Source: Streptomyces liangshanensis (lineage in GTDB: Bacteria > Actinomycetota > Actinomycetes > Streptomycetales > Streptomycetaceae). From it: a stretch of 64,000 nucleotides of DNA. The notes beneath the pieces are model-generated. The model made no database searches and was not told where the DNA came from. It was given only the letters and a program-made list of their open reading frames with translations. Below are positions 24,570 through 33,349 of the stretch, in pieces (positions within the stretch are counted from its first letter, which is position 1; each line of letters starts with the position of its first letter). The stretch is from positions 124,001 to 188,000 of the forward strand of contig NZ_CP050177.1 of NCBI RefSeq assembly GCF_011694815.1, read 5' to 3'. The position numbers and the translations under genes are program-made.

Positions 24570-25577
24570 ATGAAGCCGTCCCCCGTGCCCGCCGCTCCCG
24601 ACCCGGCGGGCGGACCCGCAGGAACCGACACCGCCACGGACACCGGGGCGCGGCAAGACGCCGGCCGTTCCCCGGGCCGGGTCACCCTCCGCTCGGACCT
24701 GCGGGCCTCCGTGCCCGACGGCCTGATCGCCCTGCTGGTCACCGCGGCGGTCTTCGCGCTGATCTACGCCCGTATCAAGGCGAAGACGTCGTCGACGGTG
24801 TCCGTGATGCCGTTCATGGCCGACGCGGGCGGCTTCTGGATGTACTTCCTCAGCCAGGCCTTCGGCTGGACCGCGCTCCTGTGGGCCTGGACCACCGTGG
24901 TCCTCGGCCTGCTGCTCAGCGGCCCCACACCCCGGTGGCTGCCGATGTCGGCCCCGCGCCTGGAGCGCCTCCACCGCACCACGAGCCTCAACACCATCTC
25001 CCTCATCTTCGCCCACGCACTCCTGTTCGCCGCCGAGTTGGTGCGCCACGACACCGCGCGCTGGAACTCCGCCGTCTGGACCGCGTTCGTCGAGGCCTTC
25101 GTGCCGGGCGGGTACGACTCCGGGACCGGCCGGTGGGCGATGCCGATCGGCCAGGCCGCGCTCTACCTGGCGATCCCGCTCGGGCTGCTCTTCTACGTCA
25201 GGCACCGCATCGGTCCGCGGACCTGGCGGGTCCTGCACCGCTTCGTGATCGTCGTGTACGTCCTGAGCGTGTGGCACACCCTGCTGTACGGCACCAACGT
25301 CTGGTACGACGGCTGGTTCAGGACCACCGTGTGGCTGCTCCAACTGCCCATCGCCGCCCTCCTGCTGGGCCGTCTGCTGTTCCCCGCGCGCCGCTCCGAG
25401 CGGCTGGCGCGGCCCGGCGCCCACACCGGCCCGGCCGCGGGCTGGGCCCTGCGGTTCACCGGACGGTTCGCGGCGGCCGCCGTCATCGCCGCCCTCCTCG
25501 CCATCCTGGTCAGCGGGAACGACGGCGGCCGGAGCGTCCCGCCCGAGGACACCTCGTCCACCCACAACCACGACTGA
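24570..25577 (+). CDS. ferric reductase-like transmembrane protein
   Basis: Membrane protein of 335 aa. A polar N-tail (1-45) precedes about six helices of the ferric-reductase transmembrane fold. His residues placed for heme ligation occur in RLHRTT...IFAHALLFAAE and in LHRFVIVVYVLSVWH. There is no flavin or NADPH domain, so it would need a separate electron donor. The tail ends in TSSTHNHD. The ATG at 24570 follows GAGAAGG. It is divergent from the sigma-factor unit and convergent, with an 8-base gap, to the AraC gene. Likely role: heme-based electron transfer or metal reduction. Confidence 0.78.
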   Translation: MKPSPVPAAPDPAGGPAGTDTATDTGARQDAGRSPGRVTLRSDLRASVPDGLIALLVTAAVFALIYARIKAKTSSTVSVMPFMADAGGFWMYFLSQAFGWTALLWAWTTVVLGLLLSGPTPRWLPMSAPRLERLHRTTSLNTISLIFAHALLFAAELVRHDTARWNSAVWTAFVEAFVPGGYDSGTGRWAMPIGQAALYLAIPLGLLFYVRHRIGPRTWRVLHRFVIVVYVLSVWHTLLYGTNVWYDGWFRTTVWLLQLPIAALLLGRLLFPARRSERLARPGAHTGPAAGWALRFTGRFAAAAVIAALLAILVSGNDGGRSVPPEDTSSTHNHD

Positions 25578-25585
25578 GCGCGTTC

Positions 25586-26554
25586 TCAGGGCCGGCGTGC
25601 GGACGGCCTGCTGTCGCGCCACTCGCGCGGGGACATCCCGTACGCCTCCTTGAAGACGCGGCCGAAGTGGCTGGCGTCGCGGAATCCCCAGCGCCGGGCG
25701 ACCGACGCGATGGTCACCGCCGCCGCGCCCGGCCGCGCCAGCTCCCGGCGGCAGTGCTCCAGCCGGTGCGTCCTGATCCAGTCGCCGAGGTGGACGCCGG
25801 AGCGGGCGAGGATCGCGTACAGGTGCCGTACGGAGACGTTGTGCCGCCGTGCGATGGTCGCGGCGGTCAGGTCGTGGTCGGCGAGATGCGCGCCCACGTA
25901 CTCCATGATCCGTACGCCCAGGGTGGCTTCGAGCGACTCGCGCGCCGGGCGCGGGTCGGGCAGCCGGGAGGTCAGTGCGGCCCGGATCAGTTCGATGCTG
26001 GCCGTGCCGACGGCGTCCGCGACGGACAGGTCGGGGACGTGCGGGGCCTCGGCCAGCCGGCGCAGATAGGTCGCGGCGAGGTCGGCCATCGGGTGCTCGG
26101 CGCCGAACCGCAGGGCGGTGAGCCGCCCGAGCGTGTCCGGCGGGAGGGCCAGGTCGCTCTGGGCCATGCGGAAGAAGTGCTGGTGGATGCCCTGCGGCTG
26201 GATCAGTGTGTACGGGACGGTCGTGTCGTAGAGGGCGAAGTCGCCGGGCCGCAGCACCGCCTCGCGGCCCCCCTGGACCACCATGCTGGTGCCGGACCGC
26301 TGGAGTCCGAGGAACACACTCGGCGGTCGATCGTCCCGGGCCAGCCGGGGGGTGCGCCGGACGGTGGTGGCGTCGGCCGCGACCGAACAGACGTTGAGCC
26401 GCCCCACGTCGCTGATCAGACCGCTCACCGCGATCCGGTCGGGCTCCGGCTGGTGCTCGATCTCGACCCGGACGACCCTGTTCCAGATCGCCTCCCGGAT
26501 CGCCTCGGCGCGCTCGGCCGGCGCCACCTGCCGCACATCGAGGATGACCACCAT
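25586..26554 (-). CDS. AraC-family transcriptional regulator
   Basis: Protein of 322 aa. The N-terminal half resembles the AraC-binding-like domain (about 35-190, with SVFLGLQRSGTSMVVQGGREAVLRPGDFALYDTTVPY). The C-terminal half has two helix-turn-helix motifs (about 215-315), including HNVSVRHLYAILARSGVHLGDWIR and ASVARRWGFRDASHFGRVFKEAYGMSPREWR. The ATG at 26554 follows AAGGTGG. It belongs to the class that often controls aromatic or amine degradation genes, but no such genes are nearby and its target is unknown. Confidence 0.87.
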   Translation of the reverse strand: MVVILDVRQVAPAERAEAIREAIWNRVVRVEIEHQPEPDRIAVSGLISDVGRLNVCSVAADATTVRRTPRLARDDRPPSVFLGLQRSGTSMVVQGGREAVLRPGDFALYDTTVPYTLIQPQGIHQHFFRMAQSDLALPPDTLGRLTALRFGAEHPMADLAATYLRRLAEAPHVPDLSVADAVGTASIELIRAALTSRLPDPRPARESLEATLGVRIMEYVGAHLADHDLTAATIARRHNVSVRHLYAILARSGVHLGDWIRTHRLEHCRRELARPGAAAVTIASVARRWGFRDASHFGRVFKEAYGMSPREWRDSRPSARRP

Positions 26555-26746
26555 CAGGCAACCACCTTCTGAACTCGCTCCACGCTGTCGGCCAGGGCGG
26601 GCCGAGTCTAACCGCCCCCGCGGCGCCGACCGGAGGCGAGGACCGGGCCCGATCCGGGTGCGGCGGAACCACCGCGGGCCCGTCCGGCGTTCTCGGGACA
26701 GCGCCGCGCGCACCGGCGCCCCCAGCGAGCCGGACGGGTGGTGGCG

Positions 26747-28126
26747 ATGACCGAGTTGGTTCCCGGAGGGAATCTGCCGTTGCCGGACGGCGCGCTGACG
26801 ATCCGGGTGCCCGGCCCCTTCGACGTGTCCGTCCTCGTCACCGGCGACAGCGGCAGGGTCGCCGGTGACGCGGACTTCGTGTTCTACAACCAGCCGTCGG
26901 CCCCGGGGGTCCGGCTCGGGTCCGGCACCGTCCGGGTCGATCCCGGGCGGCTGCGGGCGGGGGCCGCGCGGCTCACCGTCGTCGTGAGCGCCGCCGACCC
27001 GGGTGTCCCGCTCGGCCGGCTGCCCGTCCCGGTGCTGACGGTCGGCGGGGAGGGCCGGGGTGTCCTGGCCCGGTTCACGCCCCCGCGTCCGGCGACCGAG
27101 ACCGTCCTGCTGCTGGCGGAGATCTACCGGCGGGGCGCCGGATGGAAGCTGCGCGCGCTGGGGCAGGGGTACGCGGACGGACTCGGCGGGATCGCCCGCG
27201 ACTTCGGGGTGGACGTGGCCGAGGACGCCGCCGGGCCCGCCGCCGTCCCCCCGCCGCCCGCCGCTCCTCCCGCCGCTCCTCCGGTCCGCGCGGCGCCGGC
27301 CGCACGCCCCGCGCCCGCGCCGCCCCGGGCCGCCTTCGCGGACGGTACGGAAGCGGAGTTCGCCGCCCTCGTCCGTACCGAACGGCTCGGCGCGGGCGCC
27401 CTCCCCGCGACGGTCGAGCCCCGGCTCTCGGCGGCGGCCCGGGCCCATGCCGAGGCCATGGCCCGGCAGGGCCGGCTGGGCGCGGAGGGGCCCGACGGGA
27501 CCTCCGTCTTCCAGCGGATCACGGCGGGCGGCTACCCGTACCTCAGGATCGAGCAGCAGTTGGTCTCGGGGCCCCGCACGGCCGGTGAGTTCCTGGACTA
27601 CTGCCGCTCCAACGCGTCGACCCGGGCTCCCCTGCACGACTCCGCGCTGCCGGACGCCGGGATCGGGCGGGCGGTCGACCCCCGTACCGGCGACGTCTAC
27701 TGGACGGCGCTGTGGGCGCGCCCCTTCACCGCCGGGGGGCTGGCCTCGATCGTGGCCGAGGTGCTCGCCCTCACCAACGCGGAGCGCGGCACGGCCGGGC
27801 TCCGCCCGCTCGCGCACGACCGGCGGCTGGCCGACGCCGCGCAGACGTACAGCACGGACATGGCCACGCGCGCCTTCTACTCCCACACCTCGCCCGAGGG
27901 GCTCGCCCCCTGGGACCGGGCCGCCGCCGCGGGCGCGCCCCACCGGGGTATCGGCGAGAACATCGCCTGCGGGCAGCGCACGGCGGCCGAGGTGGTGGAG
28001 GGGTGGATGAACAGCCCCGGGCACCGGGCCAACATCCTCAAGCCGGACTTCACGCACCTCGGGGTGGGGTACGCGGGCGGCGGCCCGGCGGGGACGTACT
28101 GGACGCAGCTCTTCGGGCAGACGTGA
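26747..28126 (+). CDS. TerD-CAP-CAP fusion protein
   Basis: Protein of 459 aa. An N-terminal TerD-like domain (about 1-160; DADFVFYNQPSAPG and ETVLLLAEIYRRGAGWKLRAL) is followed by a Pro/Ala linker (165-200) and two CAP/SCP domains. The first (about 203-325) is degenerate. The second (about 335-459) is complete: FYSHTSPEG, IGENIACG and WMNSPGHRANIL supply the His/Glu cluster. CAP domains are usually secreted, yet no signal peptide is visible. The acidic calcium site of TerD is poorly kept. The ATG at 26747 is preferred over GTG at 26738. Perhaps a stress-response scaffold. Confidence 0.85.
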   Translation: MTELVPGGNLPLPDGALTIRVPGPFDVSVLVTGDSGRVAGDADFVFYNQPSAPGVRLGSGTVRVDPGRLRAGAARLTVVVSAADPGVPLGRLPVPVLTVGGEGRGVLARFTPPRPATETVLLLAEIYRRGAGWKLRALGQGYADGLGGIARDFGVDVAEDAAGPAAVPPPPAAPPAAPPVRAAPAARPAPAPPRAAFADGTEAEFAALVRTERLGAGALPATVEPRLSAAARAHAEAMARQGRLGAEGPDGTSVFQRITAGGYPYLRIEQQLVSGPRTAGEFLDYCRSNASTRAPLHDSALPDAGIGRAVDPRTGDVYWTALWARPFTAGGLASIVAEVLALTNAERGTAGLRPLAHDRRLADAAQTYSTDMATRAFYSHTSPEGLAPWDRAAAAGAPHRGIGENIACGQRTAAEVVEGWMNSPGHRANILKPDFTHLGVGYAGGGPAGTYWTQLFGQT

Positions 28127-28156
28127 CCGGCGACGGGCGCGGTGCCCGCCGCGTCG

Positions 28157-28606
28157 TCACGCGCCCCGGACGCCCGTCCGGCAGTCGGGGCAGGTGCCGG
28201 TCAGCTCGACCGTGTGCTGCACGTCCGCGTAGCCGCAGGTCTCGGTGATCCTGGCCGCCCAGGCCTCGACCAGGACGGCGTCGACCGGCACGCCGAGCCC
28301 GCAGTGCCGGCACAGCAGGTAGTGCTGGTGCTCGGCGCTGGGCCGGTAGCGGAAGCGGCGTTCGCCGCCCGGGTCGCGTACGAGATCGGCGCGGCCCGCG
28401 TCGGCGAGCGCCGTGAGAGTGCGGTACACGGTGCTCAGCCCCACCCGTTCGCCGGTGGCCGACAGGCGCGCGTGCAGGGCCTGGGCGCTGGTGAAGCCGC
28501 CGTGGGCGACCAGCGCGGCCAGGACGGTGGCCCGCTGCGCCGTGCGGCGCCCGAGCAGCCGTACCTCCTTCGCGGTGGCCGGGGACGGCGCCTGGTGGTC
28601 CGTCAT
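28157..28606 (-). CDS. zur: Fur-family regulator, Zur-like
   Basis: Metal-responsive repressor of 149 aa. The winged helix is about 15-90 (SAQALHARLSATGERVGLSTVYRTLTALADAG). The dimer domain carries a structural zinc site from CRHC and CPDC and a His-rich sensor segment (AEHQHYLLC). It is the last gene of the metal ABC operon, one base after the second permease stop, which suggests autoregulation. Zur is the best call from context and from VGLSTVYRTL. The sequence looks more divergent than the usual Streptomyces Zur, so a second paralogue elsewhere is possible. Confidence 0.78.
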   Translation of the reverse strand: MTDHQAPSPATAKEVRLLGRRTAQRATVLAALVAHGGFTSAQALHARLSATGERVGLSTVYRTLTALADAGRADLVRDPGGERRFRYRPSAEHQHYLLCRHCGLGVPVDAVLVEAWAARITETCGYADVQHTVELTGTCPDCRTGVRGA

Positions 28607-28607
28607 G

Positions 28608-29489
28608 TCAGGCCGCCACCGGCGCGGGACGCCGCTTCGGGACGGGGACGAAGGTCGCGGCGTACACGGCGGTCGCCGCGGCCAGGATCCCGAAGCTGGG
28701 CGGCACCTGGGGCACGGCGTAGCTGAGCCCGAGCCCGGCCCACATCTCGCCCACCGCCAGTCCGGCGGAGAGGGCGAGCGCGCGGTAGGGGCGGTCGGTG
28801 AGGCGCTGCGCGGCGCCCGCGGGGGCGGCCAGCAGGCCGAGCAGCAGCAGGGAGCCGACCGCCTGGGTGGCCTCGGCCGCGCAGGCGCCCACGAGGAGGA
28901 GGAACCCGAAGCCGAGGAGGCGGACGGGCACCCCCCGGGCGGCGGCCACCTTCTCGTCCACCGACGCGAGCAGCAGCGGCCGGGCGATGACCACGACGGC
29001 CGCGCAGATCCCCACCGCCACCAGGGCCGCGAGGCGGGCCTGGCCGCTCGACATGCCGAAGATCGAGCCGAAGAGGACGTTCACCCCGGCGCCGCCGTTC
29101 GCCGCGCTCCGGGACGTCGTGTAGAGGGTCAGGAAGAAGACGCCCAGGCCCAGCACCCAGGAGAAGATGCCGCCGATGGCCACGTCGTCGACCTTGCCCC
29201 GGCGGCCGAGGCCGCCGAGCAGCAGGGCGACGGCGATGGTCGCGGCGAACAGGCCGAGGCGCGGGTCGTACCCGAGCGCGAGGGCCGCCAGCGCGCCGGT
29301 GAAGGCGACGTGGCTGAGCGCGTCCCCGGTGAAGACCTGGGCGCGCAGGACCAGGAAGTAGCCGATGAGACCGGCCGCGGCGGCGATCGCCGTCCCGGCC
29401 AGCAGGGCGTGCTGGAAGAACGGGTGCCCCAGGGCGCCCGGCCAGCCGGAGGCCGCGAGGACCGTGGCGGGTCCACTGCCGTACGTCAT
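28608..29489 (-). CDS. metal ABC transporter permease 2, ZnuB type
   Basis: Inner-membrane permease of 293 aa with about eight or nine helices of the ABC-3 family (VFTGDALSHVAFTGALAALALG is the hallmark early region; QAVGSLLLLGLLAAPAGAAQ the late one). The ATG at 29489 overlaps the first permease stop (ATGA). It is paired with a second, clearly different permease gene, so the importer may be a heterodimer. Substrate by context: zinc or manganese. Confidence 0.87.
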   Translation of the reverse strand: MTYGSGPATVLAASGWPGALGHPFFQHALLAGTAIAAAAGLIGYFLVLRAQVFTGDALSHVAFTGALAALALGYDPRLGLFAATIAVALLLGGLGRRGKVDDVAIGGIFSWVLGLGVFFLTLYTTSRSAANGGAGVNVLFGSIFGMSSGQARLAALVAVGICAAVVVIARPLLLASVDEKVAAARGVPVRLLGFGFLLLVGACAAEATQAVGSLLLLGLLAAPAGAAQRLTDRPYRALALSAGLAVGEMWAGLGLSYAVPQVPPSFGILAAATAVYAATFVPVPKRRPAPVAA

Positions 29490-30385
29490 GCCGGGCCTCC
29501 CGCCGGTAGGGGTGCGGGCCTCCGGCGGCCGGCGAGGCCGCCGGCTCTGGCCAGGACGTAGCCCGCGAACGCGAACGTGGTGACGTAGAAGCCGAGGGGG
29601 TACGGCGAGTAGTAGGCGGCGATCAGGCCGAGCCAGGTCACGGCCACCGCGATCAGCGCGGACAGCGCGAGGCTCAGCACCGGCCGGGCGGTGAGCGCCT
29701 GCGCGGTCGCCGCGGGCATCACCAGCAGCGCGAAGACGAGGAGGGTGCCGGTGATCTGGCTCGCCTCGGCGGTCGCCGCGCCCAGCAGGACCAGGAACAG
29801 CGTGGAGAGCAGCCGTACCGGCACGCCGCGCCCGGCGGCCACGTCGGGGTCGACGGAGGCGAACAGGAGCGGCCGTCCAATGGCCGCGAGCACGGCGAGG
29901 ACCAGCACGGTCACGCCGAGCAGGACCAGGACCTGGGTGGTGGTGATGCCGAGGAAGCTGCCGAAGAGCAGCGAGGTCACCCCGCCCAGCAGGCCTTTGT
30001 ACAGGGCGGTGAAGAGGAAGCCGCAGGCGAGGAGGAACGCCTGGACGGTGCCGACGACCGCCGCCTCCCGGCCCTCGCTCTCGCGTCCCGCGCGCGGGAC
30101 GGCGGCGACGACCAGGGCCGCGGTGAGGCAGAAGGCGAAGTAGCCGTAGGTGGCGCCAATCCCGACGAGCGCCGCGCCGGCCGCGCCGGGGAAGCCGACG
30201 ACGGCGAGCGTGTGCCCGGCGAAGCTCTGGCGCCGCAGCACCATGAACCAGCCCATGACCCCGGCGCCCACCGCGATCACGGTGCCCGCCCGGAAGGCGT
30301 TGACCATGAACGGGAACGCCCACATCTGCGACACGTCGGTGATCAGGTTCCAGGACCACCCTCCGTACGCGTCAGCCAGTGGCAC
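29486..30385 (-). CDS. metal ABC transporter permease 1
   Basis: Permease of 299 aa, ABC-3 family. QSFAGHTLAVVGFPGAAGAALVG matches the sibling permease hallmark, and ASQITGTLLVFALLVMPAATAQ the late helix. About eight or nine membrane segments. It overlaps the ATPase gene upstream by 14 bases and the second permease by 4, so all are coupled. Two permease genes in tandem are typical of Mn/Zn importers with heterodimeric membrane parts. Confidence 0.87.
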   Translation of the reverse strand: MPLADAYGGWSWNLITDVSQMWAFPFMVNAFRAGTVIAVGAGVMGWFMVLRRQSFAGHTLAVVGFPGAAGAALVGIGATYGYFAFCLTAALVVAAVPRAGRESEGREAAVVGTVQAFLLACGFLFTALYKGLLGGVTSLLFGSFLGITTTQVLVLLGVTVLVLAVLAAIGRPLLFASVDPDVAAGRGVPVRLLSTLFLVLLGAATAEASQITGTLLVFALLVMPAATAQALTARPVLSLALSALIAVAVTWLGLIAAYYSPYPLGFYVTTFAFAGYVLARAGGLAGRRRPAPLPAGGPA

Positions 30386-31265
30386 CGAGGCCCCCTCGCT
30401 CCCGTCCGGCGTGCCGGTCCGTGTGCACGGCGGGTGCCTCCGGCTGTCCCACGACCACCAGGCGGCCGTCGGACGTGCGCAGGACCTCGATCGGTGTGGA
30501 GTAGAGCCGGGTCAGCGTCTCGGAGGTGATCACCTCGGCGGGGGTGCCCGCGACGGCGCCGCCCTCGGCCAGGTACACGACCCGGTCGAGGCGGGACAGG
30601 ATCGGGTTGACGTCGTGCGCGACCATGATCACGGTGACCCCCTCCTCCCGGCAGATGCGGCCGACCAGCGCGGCGACGGCCGCCTGGTTGGGCAGGTCGA
30701 GGCTGTCGAGCGGCTCGTCGAGCAGCAGCAGTTCGGGGCGGCGGACGAGCGCCTGCGCGATGAGCAGCCGTTGCTGTTCGCCGCCGGAGCAGGCGCCGAT
30801 CGGCCGGTGGGCGTACGAGGCGGCCCCGACCAGCTCGATGACCTCGGCGATCCGCCGGGCGGCGGCCCTGCCGCGGGCGCCGAAGCGTCCCGGCAGGGGT
30901 ACGCCCCAGCGGTCGCCGTCCCAGCCGAGGCGCACGATGTCGGTGCCGCGCATGCGCAGGGAGGTGTCGAAGCTGCGGCGCTGCGGGAGGTAGCCGACCC
31001 GCTCGCCGGCGCCGCCGGGCCGGGCGCCGAGGACGCGCACCTCGCCCGCGGCGGCCGGCAGCACCCCGAGGAGGACCTTGACGAGGGTGGACTTGCCGAC
31101 CCCGTTCGGTCCGAGGACGGCGACGAACTCCCCCGCGCCGACGTCCAGGTCGACGCCGGACCACAGGGTGCGCTCCCCGACCCGTACCGCCGCGTTCCTC
31201 AGCGACACGACGGGGGCGGCCGGTACGGGGGGCGGGGGCACGGCGCGTACGGGTGCGGCGGTCAC
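30372..31265 (-). CDS. znuC: metal ABC transporter ATPase, ZnuC type
   Basis: ATPase of 297 aa. Walker A is GPNGVGKST, the signature CSGGEQQR, Walker B LLLLDEP, and the switch His follows in VIMVAHDVNP. It drives import through the two downstream permeases. The GTG start at 31265 overlaps the binding-protein stop (GTGA). A short Pro/Ala/Val-rich N-tail precedes the ABC domain. The C-terminal 40 residues extend past the core and include His residues (VHTDRHAGRERG). Confidence 0.88.
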   Translation of the reverse strand: MTAAPVRAVPPPPVPAAPVVSLRNAAVRVGERTLWSGVDLDVGAGEFVAVLGPNGVGKSTLVKVLLGVLPAAAGEVRVLGARPGGAGERVGYLPQRRSFDTSLRMRGTDIVRLGWDGDRWGVPLPGRFGARGRAAARRIAEVIELVGAASYAHRPIGACSGGEQQRLLIAQALVRRPELLLLDEPLDSLDLPNQAAVAALVGRICREEGVTVIMVAHDVNPILSRLDRVVYLAEGGAVAGTPAEVITSETLTRLYSTPIEVLRTSDGRLVVVGQPEAPAVHTDRHAGRERGGLGATG

Positions 31266-32248
31266 TTTCCGGTGGCCTTGGCCAGGGCCTGCTGGATGCC
31301 CTGGAGCTGGCGCACCTGCCAGTCCTGGAAGGACGCCCCGGCGGGGGTGAGGGTCTCGGTGACGGTGGCGACCGGGATGCCCTCGGCCTTCGCCTCCTTC
31401 ACCTGCGCCTGCACGTCGGGGGTGGCGTTCTGGCTGTTGTAGACGTAGACCTTGATCTTCTTGTCGGCGATCTGCTGGTCGATCGTGGCCTTGTCCTTGG
31501 CGGTCGGGTCGGTGCCCTCGCTGATCGCGCTCAGGAACGAGTCCGGGGTGAGCATCTTGAGCCCGAGGCCGTCGGCGAGGGGGCTGACGATCGACTCGGA
31601 GGCGCCGATCGGGGTGCCCGCGTAGGTGTTCTTGATGTCCGCTATCAGCTTGCTGTACGGGGCGAGGGTGGTGGTGTCGTACGTGTTCCTGAGCTTGTCG
31701 AAGTCGGCGGCGTCGGCCGGGTCGATCTTCTTGTAGTCGGCGGTGATCCGGTCGATGACCTGGTGGACGTTGTCCGGGGAGTACCAGCGGTGGGGGTTGC
31801 CGCCGGGCTTGATGCCGACCAGGTCGCCGACCTCCAGGTCGGTGCGGGTGCTGGAGGGGCTGCCCGCGAGGAGCTTGTCGGCCCAGGCGTCGTAGCCGAT
31901 GCCGTTGACGATCGTGAACTGCGCCCCGGCGACGGTCCTGGCGTCGGCGGCGGTGGGTTCGTAGTCGTGCGGGTCGGCGTCGGGGCTGTTGATGATGCTG
32001 GTGACCTTCACGTGGTCCCCGCCGAGCTGGGAGGCGATGCTGCCCCAGAAGTTCTCCGCCGCGACGACCTGGATGGTCTTGCCGCCGTGTGCGCCGCCGG
32101 CGGCCGCGGACGGGTCGGCGGACGATCCGCTTCCGGACGAGGACGAGGTGGAGCAGGCGGTGGCGGCGACCGCGGCCAGGACGGCGACGCCACCGAGGGC
32201 GAGCCGGGTCGGCCGGCGGACGGCGGAACGGGGCGGAACTGCGTTCAT
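31262..32248 (-). CDS. znuA: metal-binding lipoprotein of ABC importer, ZnuA-like
   Basis: Binding protein of 328 aa. Signal peptide with lipobox ending ATAC (about 28-36), then a Ser/Gly linker and a short His loop (GGAHGGK). Metal-site His residues are seen in DADPHDYEPT and NPHRWYSP. The third His of classical ZnuA is not in its usual place: the segment reads IGASESIVSPLADGLGL. The ATG at 32248 follows GAGGAG; an ATG at 32266 would place that site inside the gene. It is first gene of the operon below a Zur-box-like site. Confidence 0.85.
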   Translation of the reverse strand: MNAVPPRSAVRRPTRLALGGVAVLAAVAATACSTSSSSGSGSSADPSAAAGGAHGGKTIQVVAAENFWGSIASQLGGDHVKVTSIINSPDADPHDYEPTAADARTVAGAQFTIVNGIGYDAWADKLLAGSPSSTRTDLEVGDLVGIKPGGNPHRWYSPDNVHQVIDRITADYKKIDPADAADFDKLRNTYDTTTLAPYSKLIADIKNTYAGTPIGASESIVSPLADGLGLKMLTPDSFLSAISEGTDPTAKDKATIDQQIADKKIKVYVYNSQNATPDVQAQVKEAKAEGIPVATVTETLTPAGASFQDWQVRQLQGIQQALAKATGK

Positions 32249-32360
32249 GAAACGGGATCTCCTCATACAAGCCGGTGGGTATCGGTGGGATACCGGCGCT
32301 CCGGACGAGCCCGACGCTAGATGGGAACGACTTTCAACACCATGGGTCATTACCTAGATA

Positions 32361-32375
32361 TGAAAATCATTGCCA
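32361..32375 (-). promoter_or_regulatory. Zur-box-like operator upstream of znuA
   Basis: TGAAAATCATTGCCA matches 12 of 15 bases of the Streptomyces Zur box TGAAAATGATTTTCA. It lies about 115 bases upstream of the znuA ATG, beside a TAGGTAAT that could serve as -10 on the minus strand. The Zur-like regulator is the last gene of the same operon. Confidence 0.6.
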
Positions 32376-32457
32376 CATCTTGACCGCTCGCCCGGCCGCC
32401 ACCCCGACCGCATACGCTCGGGGCCTGATTTCCGTCGGCAGAAGGGCATGGGGCGCC

Positions 32458-33246
32458 ATGGACATGGAACTGAGCGGCAGAACAGTGGTCGTGACGGGGG
32501 CCGGCCGGGGTATCGGGCTGGCCGTGACCCGGGCGCTGGCCGCCGAGGGGGCCGAGGTCGTCGCCGGGTCCCGCTCGGTCACCGACGACCTGGAGAAGCT
32601 GGCCGCGACCCACCCCGTCCACCCGGTGGCGGTGGATCTGGCGTCGCCCTCCGGGCCCGCCGACCTGATCGCGCGGGCGGTCGAACTCACCGGCGGGGTG
32701 GACATCCTCGTCAACAACGTCGGCGGCCTACGCCCCCGTACCGAGGGATTCCTGTCGGTCACCGACGACGACTGGGACCACGCGCTGCTCGTCAACCTGA
32801 TGTCGGCGGTACGGACGATCCGGGCCGTCCTCCCGCACTTCCTGGAGCGGGGCGCCGGGAACATCGTCACCATCAGCTCGGTGAACGCCACGCTCCCCGA
32901 TCCGCTGGTGGTCGACTACGGCGCCGCGAAGGCGGCGCTGACCAACGTCTGCAAGGCGGTGTCGAAGGAGTACGGGCCGCGGGGGATCCGGAGCAACACG
33001 ATCAGCCCGGGCCCCGTCTCCACGGCGCTCTGGCTCGGGGACGGCGGTGTGGCCGCCACCGTGGCGCGGGCGTCCGGGCAGGACCCGGCGGCCATCGCCG
33101 AGAGCGCCGCGGGCGACGCGGTGACCGGGCGGTTCACCCGCCCCGAGGAGGTCGCCGACGTGGTCGTCTGGCTGGCCGGCGGACGGGCGTCCAACGTCAC
33201 CGGGGCCGACTTCACGATCGACGGCGGGCTGATCACGACCGTCTGA
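32458..33246 (+). CDS. short-chain dehydrogenase/reductase
   Basis: Classical SDR of 262 aa. The cofactor motif is TGAGRGIG (about 15-22), the NNVG motif is present, and the catalytic Ser is in TISSVN with YGAAK as Tyr-x-x-x-Lys. A C-terminal GADFTIDGG is typical. The ATG at 32458 or the one two codons on (32464) may be used. It is divergent from the zinc operon and could respond to the same region, though nothing shows this. Substrate unknown. Confidence 0.88.
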   Translation: MDMELSGRTVVVTGAGRGIGLAVTRALAAEGAEVVAGSRSVTDDLEKLAATHPVHPVAVDLASPSGPADLIARAVELTGGVDILVNNVGGLRPRTEGFLSVTDDDWDHALLVNLMSAVRTIRAVLPHFLERGAGNIVTISSVNATLPDPLVVDYGAAKAALTNVCKAVSKEYGPRGIRSNTISPGPVSTALWLGDGGVAATVARASGQDPAAIAESAAGDAVTGRFTRPEEVADVVVWLAGGRASNVTGADFTIDGGLITTV

Positions 33247-33349
33247 GCCGGCCTGGCCCCCACGGTCCGCCACGGATCCTCGGGGGCCTCGCCCCGGCCG
33301 CGCGGAACCCCTCCGATGGTGTGAGACTGCCGGTAGGAGGTACTGACCC

